DNA from: Candidatus Merdiplasma excrementigallinarum
Lineage (GTDB): Bacteria > Bacillota > Clostridia > Lachnospirales > Lachnospiraceae
Direction: 5' to 3'
Assembly (NCBI GenBank): GCA_018713435.1
Contig: DVOS01000070.1
Coordinates: 1-45,037 of the forward strand
Length of the DNA stretch: 45,037 nt
Each line of letters opens with the position of its first letter. The stretch's first letter is position 1. The position numbers were made by a program, and so were the translations under genes. Below, one piece after another: positions 1 through 8,110 of the stretch. A model generated the notes under the pieces. The model ran no database searches, had not been told where the DNA came from, and saw only the letters and a program-made list of their open reading frames with translations.

Positions 1-9
1 GACGCGGAC

Positions 10-29
10 CGGTCCGGGGACCGTTTTTT
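10..29 (+). terminator. Rho-independent terminator of a gene upstream of the window
   Basis: A 5-bp GC-rich stem (CGGTC at 10-14, GACCG at 19-23) with a 4-nt loop is followed directly by six T (24-29). It probably ends a transcript that enters from before base 1. Confidence 0.55.
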
Positions 30-242
30 CATTGCGGGAAAGGGCGCCCGGATGAGGAAAAACGGAAATTTGAACAGGTTTATCGCCGGTCTCGGGGAAA
101 AACTGTGCGAAAGTTTTGCGGCCAGGGTCAATTCCGGGGGAAGCTATGGTAAATATGGTGTTTTCCCATACAAAACAGCAGAAAAAAAGCAACACATTTC
201 CATCGAAAATGTGAAAAAAGTATAAAAACATAAAATGTTTTA
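30..242. other. Intergenic stretch with no supported gene
   Basis: Between the first terminator and the promoter at 243 I see no convincing gene. One 57-codon plus-strand frame (ATG 52 to TAA 223-225) has a purine-rich stretch upstream, but its product resembles nothing I know and the composition becomes AT-rich leader-like in its second half. Confidence 0.4.
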
Positions 243-271
243 TTGACTTCCCGGCCGGAATTTGTTATTAT
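243..271 (+). promoter_or_regulatory. Sigma-A-type promoter of the NlpC/P60 gene
   Basis: TTGACT at 243-248 and TATTAT at 266-271 are separated by exactly 17 bp. The start codon is 70 bp further on, after an AT-rich leader with a strong SD (AAGGAGG at 326-332). Confidence 0.75.
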
Positions 272-341
272 CATTTAAAAATTGGTAATAAATTTGAAAC
301 ATTTCATGCCTGAGGGTAATTAATAAGGAGGTAAGCATACT

Positions 342-1925
342 ATGAGAAAGCGAATGTCTAAGACCGTATCTGCCTGCATGATGGCCGGATGTATCCTGGC
401 CGGTGCGCAGACAATGCCGGCCTTGGCTGCCGAGACAGAGGCGGAGGCAGTGACAGAAACCGAAGCGGTGGCTGAGGCTGAGACTGCTGCCGAGACTGTA
501 CCGGCTGAGACAGTTCCTGAAACAGAAAATGCTGAAACTGAAACCGAGACCGTCCAGGAGACCGAGGAAGCAACTGAGGCTGCCCAGACAGAAACGGAGA
601 CTGAGACGAAAACAGAAGCCGTTGAGGAAACTGAGAAAGATACTTCCATGGAAGGGGAGCTGATCTTTGCTCAGTGCGCAGAGTTCATCAATGTGCGCAG
701 CGAGGCCAGCACGGACAGCGAAGTGACGGCTAAGATGTACAACAATGACTCCGCTGTTGTGATTTCCCAGGTGGGTGACTGGTATGAAATCCAGTCCGGA
801 AACGCCTACGGCTACGTGTCAGCTGAATATTTTGCCACAGGTGATGAGGCGGCCGCTATTGCCGAGCAGGTAGCTTACAATGTGGCGGTTGTTCATCCCG
901 ACGAGCTGAACGTTCGGTCCAATCCCAGCGAGGACGGGGAAGTGATCGACGTGGCCTACAGTTCCGAGGAGCTGGAGGTTGTGGCTTATGACAACGACTG
1001 GATGAAAGTAGCCCTGGGCGATGATGTTTACGGTTATGTAAACGCCTATTACGTAGAGTACAAGACCTATTATCCTACCGCTGAAACTCTTGAGGAGGAG
1101 GCTGCCAGACTGGAAGCCGAGGAAGCCGTCCTGGAAGAGACAGAGGAAACGGAAGAATATACAGAAGAGGTTTACGAGGAGACAGAAGCGGTTTATACCG
1201 AGACCGAACCGGTTTATACGGAGACTGAGCCGGTATACACCGAGACCGAAGCTCCTGCTGAGACTGAGCCGGTATACACCGAGACCGAGGCTCCCGCTGA
1301 GACCGAGCCGGTATACACTGAGACCGAGGCTCCCGCTGAGGACTATACGGACGATTATGTAGAGGATGTATCCGATGATGTTTATTATGAGGATGTGTCC
1401 GACGCGGATGTCTACTACGATGACGCTGAGACGGAGCCGGTTTACAGCGAGGAAGAGGAGTACGTGGAGGAGATCGAGACAGATTACTCCGCTCCTGAGA
1501 CCGAGTATGTGGAAACCGAGTATGTAGAGACAGAATACGTTGAGACGGAGGCTGCTTCTTCCTCCGGACTGGGACAGGAGATTGTAAACTACGCCGCTCA
1601 GTTTGTGGGCAACCCATATGTGTACGGCGGGACGAGCCTGACAGAGGGCGCTGACTGCTCCGGATTTGTACAGTCTGTATTCGCCAACTACGGCATCTAT
1701 CTTTCCAGAGTGGCTGCCGACCAGGCCGGAAACGGAACTTCTGTTGACCTGGCAAACATCCAGCCCGGCGATCTGCTGTTCTACAGCTCTTCAGGCGGCG
1801 GCATCGACCATGTAGCCATCTACGCCGGAAACGGAGCCATCGTACACGCGGCAAACAGCAATACCGGCATCGTTTGGGGAGACGCTTACTACTCCACACC
1901 GGTTTGCGCGGTAAGATGCTGGTAA
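342..1925 (+). CDS. Secreted SH3-domain NlpC/P60 peptidoglycan hydrolase
   Basis: A 527-residue exported cell-wall enzyme, probably a cysteine endopeptidase that cuts peptidoglycan stem peptides. The N-terminus is a signal peptide (basic start, hydrophobic core, likely cleavage after ALAA near residue 36). Two bacterial SH3 domains follow (about residues 108-166 and 182-245; both carry the INVRS/LNVRS signature and a YGYV motif), then a long acidic Thr/Glu/Val/Tyr-rich linker with ETEPVY repeats, then an NlpC/P60 domain over about the last 115 residues. In that domain ADCSGF carries the catalytic Cys, DHVAIY the first His, and HAAN the likely second polar residue. The start is fixed by AAGGAGG nine bases upstream and by the signal peptide. 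A promoter lies at 243-271 and a terminator follows at 1949, so it is probably monocistronic. The family is clear; the exact bond cleaved is not known. Confidence 0.93.
   Translation: MRKRMSKTVSACMMAGCILAGAQTMPALAAETEAEAVTETEAVAEAETAAETVPAETVPETENAETETETVQETEEATEAAQTETETETKTEAVEETEKDTSMEGELIFAQCAEFINVRSEASTDSEVTAKMYNNDSAVVISQVGDWYEIQSGNAYGYVSAEYFATGDEAAAIAEQVAYNVAVVHPDELNVRSNPSEDGEVIDVAYSSEELEVVAYDNDWMKVALGDDVYGYVNAYYVEYKTYYPTAETLEEEAARLEAEEAVLEETEETEEYTEEVYEETEAVYTETEPVYTETEPVYTETEAPAETEPVYTETEAPAETEPVYTETEAPAEDYTDDYVEDVSDDVYYEDVSDADVYYDDAETEPVYSEEEEYVEEIETDYSAPETEYVETEYVETEYVETEAASSSGLGQEIVNYAAQFVGNPYVYGGTSLTEGADCSGFVQSVFANYGIYLSRVAADQAGNGTSVDLANIQPGDLLFYSSSGGGIDHVAIYAGNGAIVHAANSNTGIVWGDAYYSTPVCAVRCW
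1185..1340 (+). repeat. In-frame coding tandem repeat (ETEPVYTETEAPA units)
   Basis: The linker of the NlpC/P60 protein is built from short EPVYTET units followed by three near-identical 39-nt units (13 codons, about 1251 onward). Synonymous differences between copies show selection on the peptide rather than very recent slippage. Such tracts are prone to copy-number change between strains. Confidence 0.85.
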
Positions 1926-1948
1926 GATAAAATTACATAAGAGTACAT

Positions 1949-1984
1949 AAAAGCCTGTGGTTATATACTACAGGCTTTTATTTT
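1949..1984 (+). terminator. Rho-independent terminator after the NlpC/P60 gene
   Basis: A 10-bp stem (AAAAGCCTGT at 1949-1958 with ACAGGCTTTT at 1970-1979) runs into a T-rich tail. The symmetrical A/T flanks would let it work in both directions. Confidence 0.85.
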
Positions 1985-2081
1985 GCACTTTTTTCAGAGA
2001 AAAAATGATGGTATAATAATTTACAGCGGAAAAGAGAGGATCGACATTAAAGCAAATATATTTTTGGGGAAGGAAAAAGTT

Positions 2082-3253
2082 ATGAAAAGTTGAAGAGAAA
2101 TATGGAAGCGTGTAGTTTGCGGTTTGTTGAGTCTGACGGTAGCTATGGGAAATCTGCCTGTTACCGTATTGGCAGAGGGAAACAGTGGGGTTTTGGAGGC
2201 AGAGACATCTGAGGAAGCCCAGGAAATTATACAGGCTTTGTCAGATAAGTGTGTGTGGAAAAATTATCACAGAGCAGATGGTTATCCCGATTAATGATCA
2301 TCAATATGGTTCTGGAGTGATTACACGTCAAGCTACTTGTACGGCAACAGGTGTAAAAACGTTTACCTGCATGGTATGTGGTAAAAGCAGAACAGAGGAC
2401 ATTCTAGCTACTGGTCATAAGACAGTAACAGATCCGGCAGTGGCGCCTACCTGCACAAAAGCAGGGTTGACAGCTGGGAACCACTGCAGTGTATGCGGAA
2501 TTGTGCTGGTGAGACAAACAGAAGTTCCTGCTACAGGGCATCGATTTGGACGATGGATAACAACTGCTAAGGCCACGGTATTTGCCTCGGCTAAGCAGAC
2601 TCGTACTTGCTCTGGATGCGGGAAAAAGAAGATCAGAAATTATGGATCGAAGTTGAAGCCCACCGTCAAAGTGAATGTATCCAGTATACCTTTAAAGGTG
2701 AAACAGTCTACCAGTAAAATAAAGGTAACAGGGCTGGCAAACGGAGATTCTGTGAAATCCTGGAAATCCAGTAATACTAAAATTGTAAAGATTTCAGGAA
2801 AATCAAATGGGAGCTGTAAACTGACAGCCCAGAAAAAGACGGGCAATGCAACTGTGACAGTGACTTTGGCAAGTGGTAAACGGCAAAAATTAAGGTGAAG
2901 GTGCAGAAGGGAACAGTAAGGGAGTGATAACGGCCAAGAATGCAGGCAAGGCAAAGATTACGGTAAAATCTGGCAAAAAGAAATTTACGGTGACAGTGAC
3001 GGTACCTAAAACAAAAACTACTGCTATCAAAAATGTCCCCTCGAAACTGAGTATGAAAAAGGGAAAGAGTTATACTCTAAAGGCTAAAACTGTTCCGTCA
3101 AAGAGCGATGAGAAAATTACCTATAAATCATCAAATAAGAAGGTGGTTACAGTAAACGCAAAGGGAAGGCTAAAAGCCCTTAAAAAGGGAACAGCAGTAA
3201 TTACAGTGAAGTCGGGAAAGAAAAAAGTGACCTGCAAAGTAACGGTAAAATAG
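2082..3253 (+). pseudogene. Degraded gene for a secreted zinc-ribbon-like/Ig-like (Big2) surface protein
   Basis: Pieces of one secreted protein lie in successive frames. ATG 2082 is followed after three codons by TGA (2091-2093). Reading on in that frame gives a good signal peptide (basic start, then GLLSLTVAMGNLPVTVLAEG) that ends at a TAA at 2292. The neighbouring frame then supplies CxxC-rich repeats (TCMVCGKS, HCSVCG, TCSGCGKK, with ATGH spacers) and a lysine-rich Ig-like stretch to a TAA at about 2896. A third stretch (TAKIKVKVQKG, from 2880) stops at a TGA at about 2926, and the last frame (2924-3253) gives a Big2-type domain (VITAKNAGKAKITVKSG and ALKKGTAVITVKSGKKK). At least one nonsense mutation and three frame changes therefore separate the parts. 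The intact protein was probably a repeat-rich cell-surface protein. A terminator follows. Sequencing error could explain one lesion, hardly four. Confidence 0.8.
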
Positions 3254-3276
3254 CAACGGATTCTGAAAAGAACAAT

Positions 3277-3334
3277 ACGGGAGATGCTGTAAATAGCACA
3301 TTTGCTTCCATAGCATTTCCCGTTTTTCTTTTTT
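3277..3334 (+). terminator. Terminator after the decayed surface-protein gene
   Basis: ACGGGA (3277-3282) pairs with TCCCGT (3318-3323), extended inwards by ATGCT/AGCAT, and is followed by a run of T broken by one C (3324-3334). Confidence 0.75.
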
Positions 3335-3362
3335 AATTACCTATTGACAAAGTAGGTAATTA
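3334..3362. promoter_or_regulatory. Upstream dyad operator of the nifS operon (probable IscR/Rrf2 site)
   Basis: A perfect 10-bp inverted repeat, TAATTACCTA (3334-3343) and TAGGTAATTA (3353-3362), encloses the -35 hexamer. It resembles the second dyad at 3372-3398 in spacing and in the ACC...TAGGT core. The operon encodes its own Rrf2/IscR regulator, so autorepression is the natural reading; binding by that protein is inference. Confidence 0.6.
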
Positions 3363-3372
3363 ATGGTATGTT
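3344..3372 (+). promoter_or_regulatory. Promoter of nifS-nifU-iscR
   Basis: TTGACA (3344-3349) and TATGTT (3367-3372) are 17 bp apart. The -35 sits in the spacer of the first dyad and the -10 abuts the second, so a bound regulator would block polymerase. Confidence 0.75.
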
Positions 3373-3398
3373 TTAACCAACCAATAGAGTAGGTTAAA
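3372..3398. promoter_or_regulatory. Downstream dyad operator of the nifS operon
   Basis: TTTAACC (3372-3378) and GGTTAAA (3392-3398) form a 7-bp inverted repeat across the expected transcription start. Its right half contains GTAGGTTA, matching GTAGGTAA of the upstream dyad. Confidence 0.55.
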
Positions 3399-3412
3399 GA
3401 AAGGAGCGTTTC

Positions 3413-4609
3413 ATGAATATATATGCGGACCATGCGGCCACAACAAAGATGAGCAGGCGGGCCATAGAGGTTATGCTTCCCTATATGGATCAGATTTACG
3501 GAAATCCTTCCAGTCTTCACAGTTATGGGCAGAGAGGAGCGGAAGCCCTGCAGAATGCCAGAGAACAGATGGCGAAGGGGCTTGGGTGCAGTCCCAGAGA
3601 GATTACCTTTGTCTCCGGAGGGAGCGAAGCGGATAATCAGGCTGTTTTATCCGCGGCCCGGATTGGAGAGAGGAAGGGGAAAAAGCATATTGTATCCACC
3701 GCCTTCGAGCATCATGCGGTACTCCACACGCTGGATGCTCTGAAAAAGCAGGGATTTGACATTACTCTTCTGGATGTGGGAGAGAAGGGGCTGGTGACGC
3801 CAGAACAGGTGGAGGCGGCTCTCCGGCCTGATACCTGTCTGGTAACGGTAATGTATGCCAACAATGAGATTGGCACCATCCTTCCCATTGCCGGGATCGG
3901 TCAGGTCTGTCGCAGGGCAGGCGTAATCTTTCACACAGACGCTGTACAGGCTGCGGGACATCTGCCGATTAATGTGGAGCGGGATAACATTGATCTGCTT
4001 TCCCTCTCAGCCCACAAATTCCACGGGCCAAAAGGGATCGGCGTTCTCTATGCGAGAAAGGGAATCCCGCTGGAAAATCTGATTTATGGAGGCGCCCAGG
4101 AGAGAGGAAAGAGGGGCGGAACAGAAAATATCCCCGCCATCATGGGGATGGCGGCCGCCTTTTCGGAATCGCAGGAAAAGATGGAGGAAAAGGCCAGGAA
4201 GGTTACAGCGCTGCGGGACAGGCTGATAGAAGGGCTTTCCCGAATTCCCCACGCCGTACTAAACGGGGACAGGGAAAGCCGTCTTCCCGGCAATGTAAAT
4301 TTCAGCTTTGAGGGAATCGAAGGAGAATCCCTGCTCCTTCTGCTGGATGATAAAGGGATCTGCGCTTCCTCCGGTTCCGCCTGTACTTCCGGCTCCCTGG
4401 ATCCGAGCCATGTGCTGCTGGCTATCGGCAGACCCCACGAGCTGGCCCATGGATCCCTCAGGCTGACTCTTGATGAGGAAAATACAGAGGAAGAGGTTGA
4501 CTATATGATCCGTACAGTAGGGGAAGTGGTGGAATACCTGAGAAGCATTTCTCCGCTCTGGAGAGATCTGCAGTCCGGAAAATTACCGTTTATGACGAAG
4601 GAGGCTTAA
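3413..4609 (+). CDS. nifS: Cysteine desulfurase, NifS/IscS type
   Basis: A 398-residue PLP enzyme that takes sulfur from L-cysteine, leaving alanine, and passes it as a persulfide to the Fe-S scaffold. Visible fold-type I residues are the ADHAATT start, the cofactor-stacking His in EHHAV (about 101), TDAVQ (Asp176, Gln179), the Schiff-base Lys202 in SAHKFHG, and the mobile-loop catalytic Cys324 in SGSACTSG. Length is normal. Start ATG 3413 has AAAGGAG just upstream. It is first in a three-gene operon, two bases before the scaffold gene. The linked nifU and iscR point to a general housekeeping Fe-S role rather than nitrogenase; regulation by the two promoter dyads is inferred. Confidence 0.95.
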   Translation: MNIYADHAATTKMSRRAIEVMLPYMDQIYGNPSSLHSYGQRGAEALQNAREQMAKGLGCSPREITFVSGGSEADNQAVLSAARIGERKGKKHIVSTAFEHHAVLHTLDALKKQGFDITLLDVGEKGLVTPEQVEAALRPDTCLVTVMYANNEIGTILPIAGIGQVCRRAGVIFHTDAVQAAGHLPINVERDNIDLLSLSAHKFHGPKGIGVLYARKGIPLENLIYGGAQERGKRGGTENIPAIMGMAAAFSESQEKMEEKARKVTALRDRLIEGLSRIPHAVLNGDRESRLPGNVNFSFEGIEGESLLLLLDDKGICASSGSACTSGSLDPSHVLLAIGRPHELAHGSLRLTLDEENTEEEVDYMIRTVGEVVEYLRSISPLWRDLQSGKLPFMTKEA

Positions 4610-4611
4610 GA

Positions 4612-4995
4612 ATGGCATTATACAGTGAAACAGTGATGGATCATTTCAGAAATCCCCGGAATGTGGGCGTGATTGAGAATGCTGACGGGGTAGGACAGGT
4701 TGGAAACGCCAAGTGCGGCGATATTATGAAAATCTACCTGAAAGTGGAGGATGAAACGATTAAAGATGTTAAATTTGAAACATTCGGCTGCGGTTCCGCT
4801 ATCGCCTCCAGTTCCATGGCCACAGAGATGATCAAAGGGAAAACCGTGGATGAAGCTCTGACGCTGACCAATAAAGCGGTGGCACAGGCACTGGAGGGGC
4901 TTCCTCCCCACAAGATGCACTGTTCTGTGCTGGCAGAGGAAGCAATCAAAGCAGCAGTGGAAGATTACAGAAACCGGAAAACAGGAATGAAGTAA
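4612..4995 (+). CDS. nifU: Fe-S cluster assembly scaffold, NifU N-terminal/IscU type
   Basis: A 127-residue IscU-fold scaffold on which Fe-S clusters are assembled from NifS-derived sulfur. The three ligand cysteines are in place: Cys35 in AKCGD (with Asp37), Cys60 in FGCGSA, and Cys104 in MHCSVL. The C-terminal NFU thioredoxin-like part of full NifU is absent, as usual for Clostridial versions. The ATG follows the nifS stop by two bases, which suggests translational coupling. It is co-transcribed with nifS upstream and the Rrf2 regulator gene downstream. Confidence 0.94.
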   Translation: MALYSETVMDHFRNPRNVGVIENADGVGQVGNAKCGDIMKIYLKVEDETIKDVKFETFGCGSAIASSSMATEMIKGKTVDEALTLTNKAVAQALEGLPPHKMHCSVLAEEAIKAAVEDYRNRKTGMK

Positions 4996-5009
4996 GAGGT
5001 GAGGGATGT

Positions 5010-5417
5010 ATGGTTGTTTCGACCAGAGGAAGATACGCGCTGCGGGTGATGCTTGACCTGGCACAGATGGGAGAAGGGGATTATATTCCCATGAAAAATA
5101 TTGCCGAGCGCCAGGGAATTTCTCTGAAATATCTGGAGCGCATTCTTCCGGCGCTTGCCAGGAATCATCTGATAGAAGGGATGCACGGGAAGGGAGGCGG
5201 CTACCGGCTCTGCCGGAGTCCCAAAGATTACAGGATAGGAGAGATCCTGCGCCTGACGGAGGGAGATTTTGCGCCGGTGGCCTGTCTGGAAAAAGACAAG
5301 CCACCCTGCAGCAGGTCCGGAGAATGCCGGACTCTCCCCATGTGGAAAGAACTGGGCAGAATCATAGAGCAGTATTTTGATGGCATTACTCTGGAAGATT
5401 TGCTGAAAGAAAACTGA
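5010..5417 (+). CDS. iscR: Rrf2-family Fe-S-sensing transcriptional regulator, IscR type
   Basis: A 135-residue winged-helix regulator. The N-terminal half is the Rrf2 DNA-binding domain (VSTRGRYALRVMLDLA start, ISLKYLERILPAL recognition region, KGGGYRL wing). Three cysteines, Cys92, Cys100 and Cys106, match the region where IscR holds its cluster (92, 98, 104 in E. coli), so it probably senses Fe-S status; CymR-type relatives lack these. It closes the nifS-nifU operon and probably represses it through the two dyads at 3334-3398. The SD AGGTGAG lies about seven bases before ATG 5010. The gene ends four bases before the convergent aroA stop. Confidence 0.9.
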   Translation: MVVSTRGRYALRVMLDLAQMGEGDYIPMKNIAERQGISLKYLERILPALARNHLIEGMHGKGGGYRLCRSPKDYRIGEILRLTEGDFAPVACLEKDKPPCSRSGECRTLPMWKELGRIIEQYFDGITLEDLLKEN

Positions 5418-5450
5418 AAAATCAGGACTGCAGGCTGGCCAGATCCTGAT
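5411..5450 (-). terminator. Probable terminator of tyrA-aroA
   Basis: On the minus strand, ATCAGGA and TCCTGAT (plus-strand 5444-5450 and 5421-5427) form a 7-bp stem across the end of aroA, followed by TTTTCAGTTTT. The loop of 16 nt can pair further. The T run is interrupted, so strength is uncertain. Confidence 0.5.
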
Positions 5451-6699
5451 AGAATCCGGGATAGGAGATGCTGACACACTCCGCGTCCCGGATTTCTGTC
5501 TCTCCCTCGGCGGCCAGGGCGGCCACGGCAAAACTCATAGCCACCCGGTGATCCTGATGGCTGTCAATGATGGCACCCTGCAGGGAACTGCCCCCGTGAA
5601 TGATCATGCCGTCTTCGGTGGCTTCCACCCGGGCTCCCATGCGGGTGAGGTTTTCTGTCATCACCTGGATGCGGTCTGATTCTTTGACTTTCAGCTCGGC
5701 GGCGTCCCGGATCACTGTGGTGCCTTTTGCCAGAGCCGCCATAACCGCGATGACGGGAAGCTCATCGATCAGGGTGGGGATCAGATCCCCCTCAATGACG
5801 GTTCCCTTCAGGGAGGAGTGGCGTACCAGCAGGTCAGCGGTGGGTTCGCCGCTGTCGCTTCTTTCGTTCAGACGCGTAATATCCGCTCCCATGGCCTGAC
5901 AGACTCGCAGGATGCCGTCTCGGGTGGGATTGACGCCCACGTTTCGGATCAGGACTTCCGATCCGGGAATCAGAAGGGCGGCGGCGATAAAGTAGGCCGC
6001 TGAAGAAATGTCTCCTGGCACCTGAATAAACCGTCCCTCCAGGGCGGGGGAGGGCTGAATGGAGGCGGTGGTTCCCTCTGAGTGAACCTGGGCTCCAAAA
6101 AAGTGCAGCATAAGTTCCGTGTGGTTCCGGGACAGAGCAGGTTCTGTGACCCGGGTCGTGCCGTCAGCGTACAGGCCGGCCAGAAGAACGCAGGATTTGA
6201 CCTGAGCGGAAGCTACCGGCGACTGGTAATGGATGGCATGAAGGGTCTGCCCCTTAATGTGAAGAGGCGCGCAGCCGTTTCCTTTCAGACTTCCGATCTT
6301 TGCGCCCATCATGGACAGGGGCGTCATGATCCGTTTCATGGGGCGTCTGCGAATGGAGGCGTCTCCGTCCAGCAGGACTTTAAAATCCTGACCGGAGAGA
6401 ATGCCGGAGATCAGACGCAGCGTCGTGCCGCTGTTTCCCACATCCAGAGCGGAGGAAGGAGCGGAAAGCCCCCGAAGGCCCTTTCCGTGAATCAGAATGC
6501 GGGAGGGAGTGTTTTCAATGTCAATCCCCATCCGGCGAAAACAGTCAATGGTGGAGAGACAGTCCGCTCCCTGGAGAAAATGGGTGATTTCTGTGGTTCC
6601 GTTTGCCAGGGCTCCGAACATAACCGCCCGATGGGAGATGGACTTGTCTCCCGGCACAGAGATTTCGCCCCGAAGGGGGCCGCTGTATGTAAGCTTCAT
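5422..6699 (-). CDS. aroA: 3-phosphoshikimate 1-carboxyvinyltransferase (EPSP synthase)
   Basis: A 425-residue shikimate-pathway enzyme that joins phosphoenolpyruvate to shikimate-3-phosphate. The PGDKSISHR motif (Lys19) lies at the N-terminus, LDVGNSGTTLRL near residue 88 is the PEP-binding loop, KESDR is the conserved late motif, and DSHQDHRVAM is near the C-terminus. The GNSGTT loop resembles the Bacillus type rather than the GNAGTAMRP of enteric class I enzymes. On the minus strand the start has GAGGTAA upstream. It lies 84 bases after tyrA and is almost certainly co-transcribed with it, so the pair covers two steps of tyrosine/aromatic synthesis. Confidence 0.95.
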   Translation of the reverse strand: MKLTYSGPLRGEISVPGDKSISHRAVMFGALANGTTEITHFLQGADCLSTIDCFRRMGIDIENTPSRILIHGKGLRGLSAPSSALDVGNSGTTLRLISGILSGQDFKVLLDGDASIRRRPMKRIMTPLSMMGAKIGSLKGNGCAPLHIKGQTLHAIHYQSPVASAQVKSCVLLAGLYADGTTRVTEPALSRNHTELMLHFFGAQVHSEGTTASIQPSPALEGRFIQVPGDISSAAYFIAAALLIPGSEVLIRNVGVNPTRDGILRVCQAMGADITRLNERSDSGEPTADLLVRHSSLKGTVIEGDLIPTLIDELPVIAVMAALAKGTTVIRDAAELKVKESDRIQVMTENLTRMGARVEATEDGMIIHGGSSLQGAIIDSHQDHRVAMSFAVAALAAEGETEIRDAECVSISYPGFYQDLASLQS

Positions 6700-6783
6700 A
6701 GTGTTACCTCATATCTTTTCAGTGCATGGCAGGTTTCAAGACAAAAAGCTGAACCTGCTGTTTTCTTGTACAGACGTCCCGGA

Positions 6784-7884
6784 TCAGGTTTCCCATACCT
6801 GGTACCGGTGCTGACGCAGAATCTGAGCGGCTCTCAGACTGGTAGCTTCATCATAAAACTCAATGCAAAGAGCCCCCTCCTCAAATTCCCGGTTATGGAC
6901 GATGCCGATATTTTTAATACTGATGCCGGTGACGGCCAGCGTAGTGGCGATGGTGGCGATTGCGCCGGATTCATCAATAATATCGCAGTAGATCCGGTAG
7001 GTTTTTTTGATGGCGCCCAGAGAAGCGGAGGAAAAGGAATCCCGATAGTCCCTGGATTCTTCAAACATCCGGTAAATTCCGGCGCCATCCCCGGCGCGCA
7101 TCTGCTCTCTGGCCGCGGCAAGCAGCCGGATAAATTCATCCATCACCCGGGCAATGTTTTTCTGATTGCTGACGCAGATCTGCTCCCACATCTCAGGGGA
7201 GGAGGAGGCGATACGGGTAATATCCTTGAAACCGCCGGCTGCGATCAGCTTCATATGCTCCTCCCGGTTGTCCAGATTGTGAACTGTGTTTACCAGAGCG
7301 GCTGCGATCACATGGGGCAGATGGCTGACGGCTGCGGTGATATAGTCGTGTTCCTGATAAGAGATGACAAGAGGGATGGCCCCGAAAGAGGCGGCAAGGC
7401 TGTAATATTCCTCCACCCGATTCCTGGGAACCTCCGGGGTGGGCGTTAAAATATAGTAGGCATTTTCAAACAGGTGATCCGTAGCGTTCTCAAATCCAGT
7501 CTTTTCAGAACCGGTCATAGGGTGGCCGCCAATAAACTGGCCGGTAAGTCCAAGACGGGATACTGCCTCATGGATGCCTGTTTTGACGCTTCCCACATCT
7601 GTGAGGATACAGTTTGGACGGATCACGGTTTTCAGTTCTTCCAACGCTTCTATATTATTTCCCACCGGGGCACACAGAAAAATGTAGTCGCAGGCCTCAA
7701 ACTGCCTGTCATGGGCTGTCTCACAGACAGCGTCAATAAATCCCTGTTCAAGGGCCGTATGGGAGGTATGTCTGGTTCTGGTATAGGCGCAGATCCGGCA
7801 GGAAGGATCCTTCTTTTTCAGGGATTTGGCCAGAGAACCGCCGATCAGTCCCAGTCCGATAAAACCGTAGTTATTCCTTTTCAT
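6784..7884 (-). CDS. tyrA: Prephenate dehydrogenase with C-terminal ACT domain
   Basis: A 366-residue enzyme for NAD-dependent oxidative decarboxylation of prephenate to 4-hydroxyphenylpyruvate (tyrosine branch). The N-terminus has the Rossmann motif GLGLIGGSLAKSL, followed by the prephenate-site HPMTGSEKTGF and, near residue 190, SHLPHVIAAAL. The last 75 residues or so (YRIYCDIIDESGAIATI onward) form an ACT domain, the usual site of feedback control by tyrosine. No chorismate mutase domain is present, so it is the monofunctional form. A strong minus-strand promoter lies at 7930-7958. aroA follows in the same transcript. Confidence 0.94.
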   Translation of the reverse strand: MKRNNYGFIGLGLIGGSLAKSLKKKDPSCRICAYTRTRHTSHTALEQGFIDAVCETAHDRQFEACDYIFLCAPVGNNIEALEELKTVIRPNCILTDVGSVKTGIHEAVSRLGLTGQFIGGHPMTGSEKTGFENATDHLFENAYYILTPTPEVPRNRVEEYYSLAASFGAIPLVISYQEHDYITAAVSHLPHVIAAALVNTVHNLDNREEHMKLIAAGGFKDITRIASSSPEMWEQICVSNQKNIARVMDEFIRLLAAAREQMRAGDGAGIYRMFEESRDYRDSFSSASLGAIKKTYRIYCDIIDESGAIATIATTLAVTGISIKNIGIVHNREFEEGALCIEFYDEATSLRAAQILRQHRYQVWET

Positions 7885-7929
7885 GTGATAGCTGCTCCGT
7901 TTCTGTTTCGTTCTGTTTTAACAGGCTTC

Positions 7930-7958
7930 ATTTTACTATGGATCAGACCTACTGTCAA
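7930..7958 (-). promoter_or_regulatory. Promoter of tyrA-aroA
   Basis: On the minus strand TTGACA (complement of 7953-7958) and TAAAAT (complement of 7930-7935) are 17 bp apart, about 45 bp before the tyrA start. Confidence 0.75.
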
Positions 7959-8029
7959 ACGCTGAAGCCGGTTAAAAAGGAATTGTCACAATAGTCTGAA
8001 AAGTATTTTGTCGAATATTCATAAATGAC

Positions 8030-8058
8030 TTGCAATTTTATTGGTGTTTTAGTACAAT
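8030..8058 (+). promoter_or_regulatory. Promoter of the EF-G paralogue gene
   Basis: TTGCAA (8030-8035) and TACAAT (8053-8058) are 17 bp apart. An open frame starting at 8030 overlaps this promoter, so the gene must start further down, at 8111. Confidence 0.7.
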
Positions 8059-8110
8059 ATATCCATGTGGTGCAAACCATTCAGTAAAACGAGTATTGGA
8101 GGAAAATTGT

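Noticed and set aside
52-225. 57-codon plus-strand frame in the first intergenic region
   Set aside because: Composition and sequence look random, and no terminator or known relative supports it.
1185-1340. CRISPR-like direct repeats
   Set aside because: The repeats are in frame, contiguous without spacers, and encode the linker of a secreted protein.
1075-1899. Minus-strand Arg/Pro/Ser-rich frame opposite the NlpC/P60 gene
   Set aside because: Produced by the repeated GAG/ACC codons of the ETE linker; no start signal and no domain.
6082-7449. 455-codon plus-strand open frame opposite aroA and tyrA
   Set aside because: It is antisense to two well-supported enzymes, has no SD at its start, and its product has no recognisable domain; GC-rich third positions of the true genes keep it open.
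8030-8110. N-terminal extension of the EF-G paralogue
   Set aside because: It overlaps the promoter (8030-8058) and lacks an SD; ATG 8111 has GGAGG eight bases upstream.
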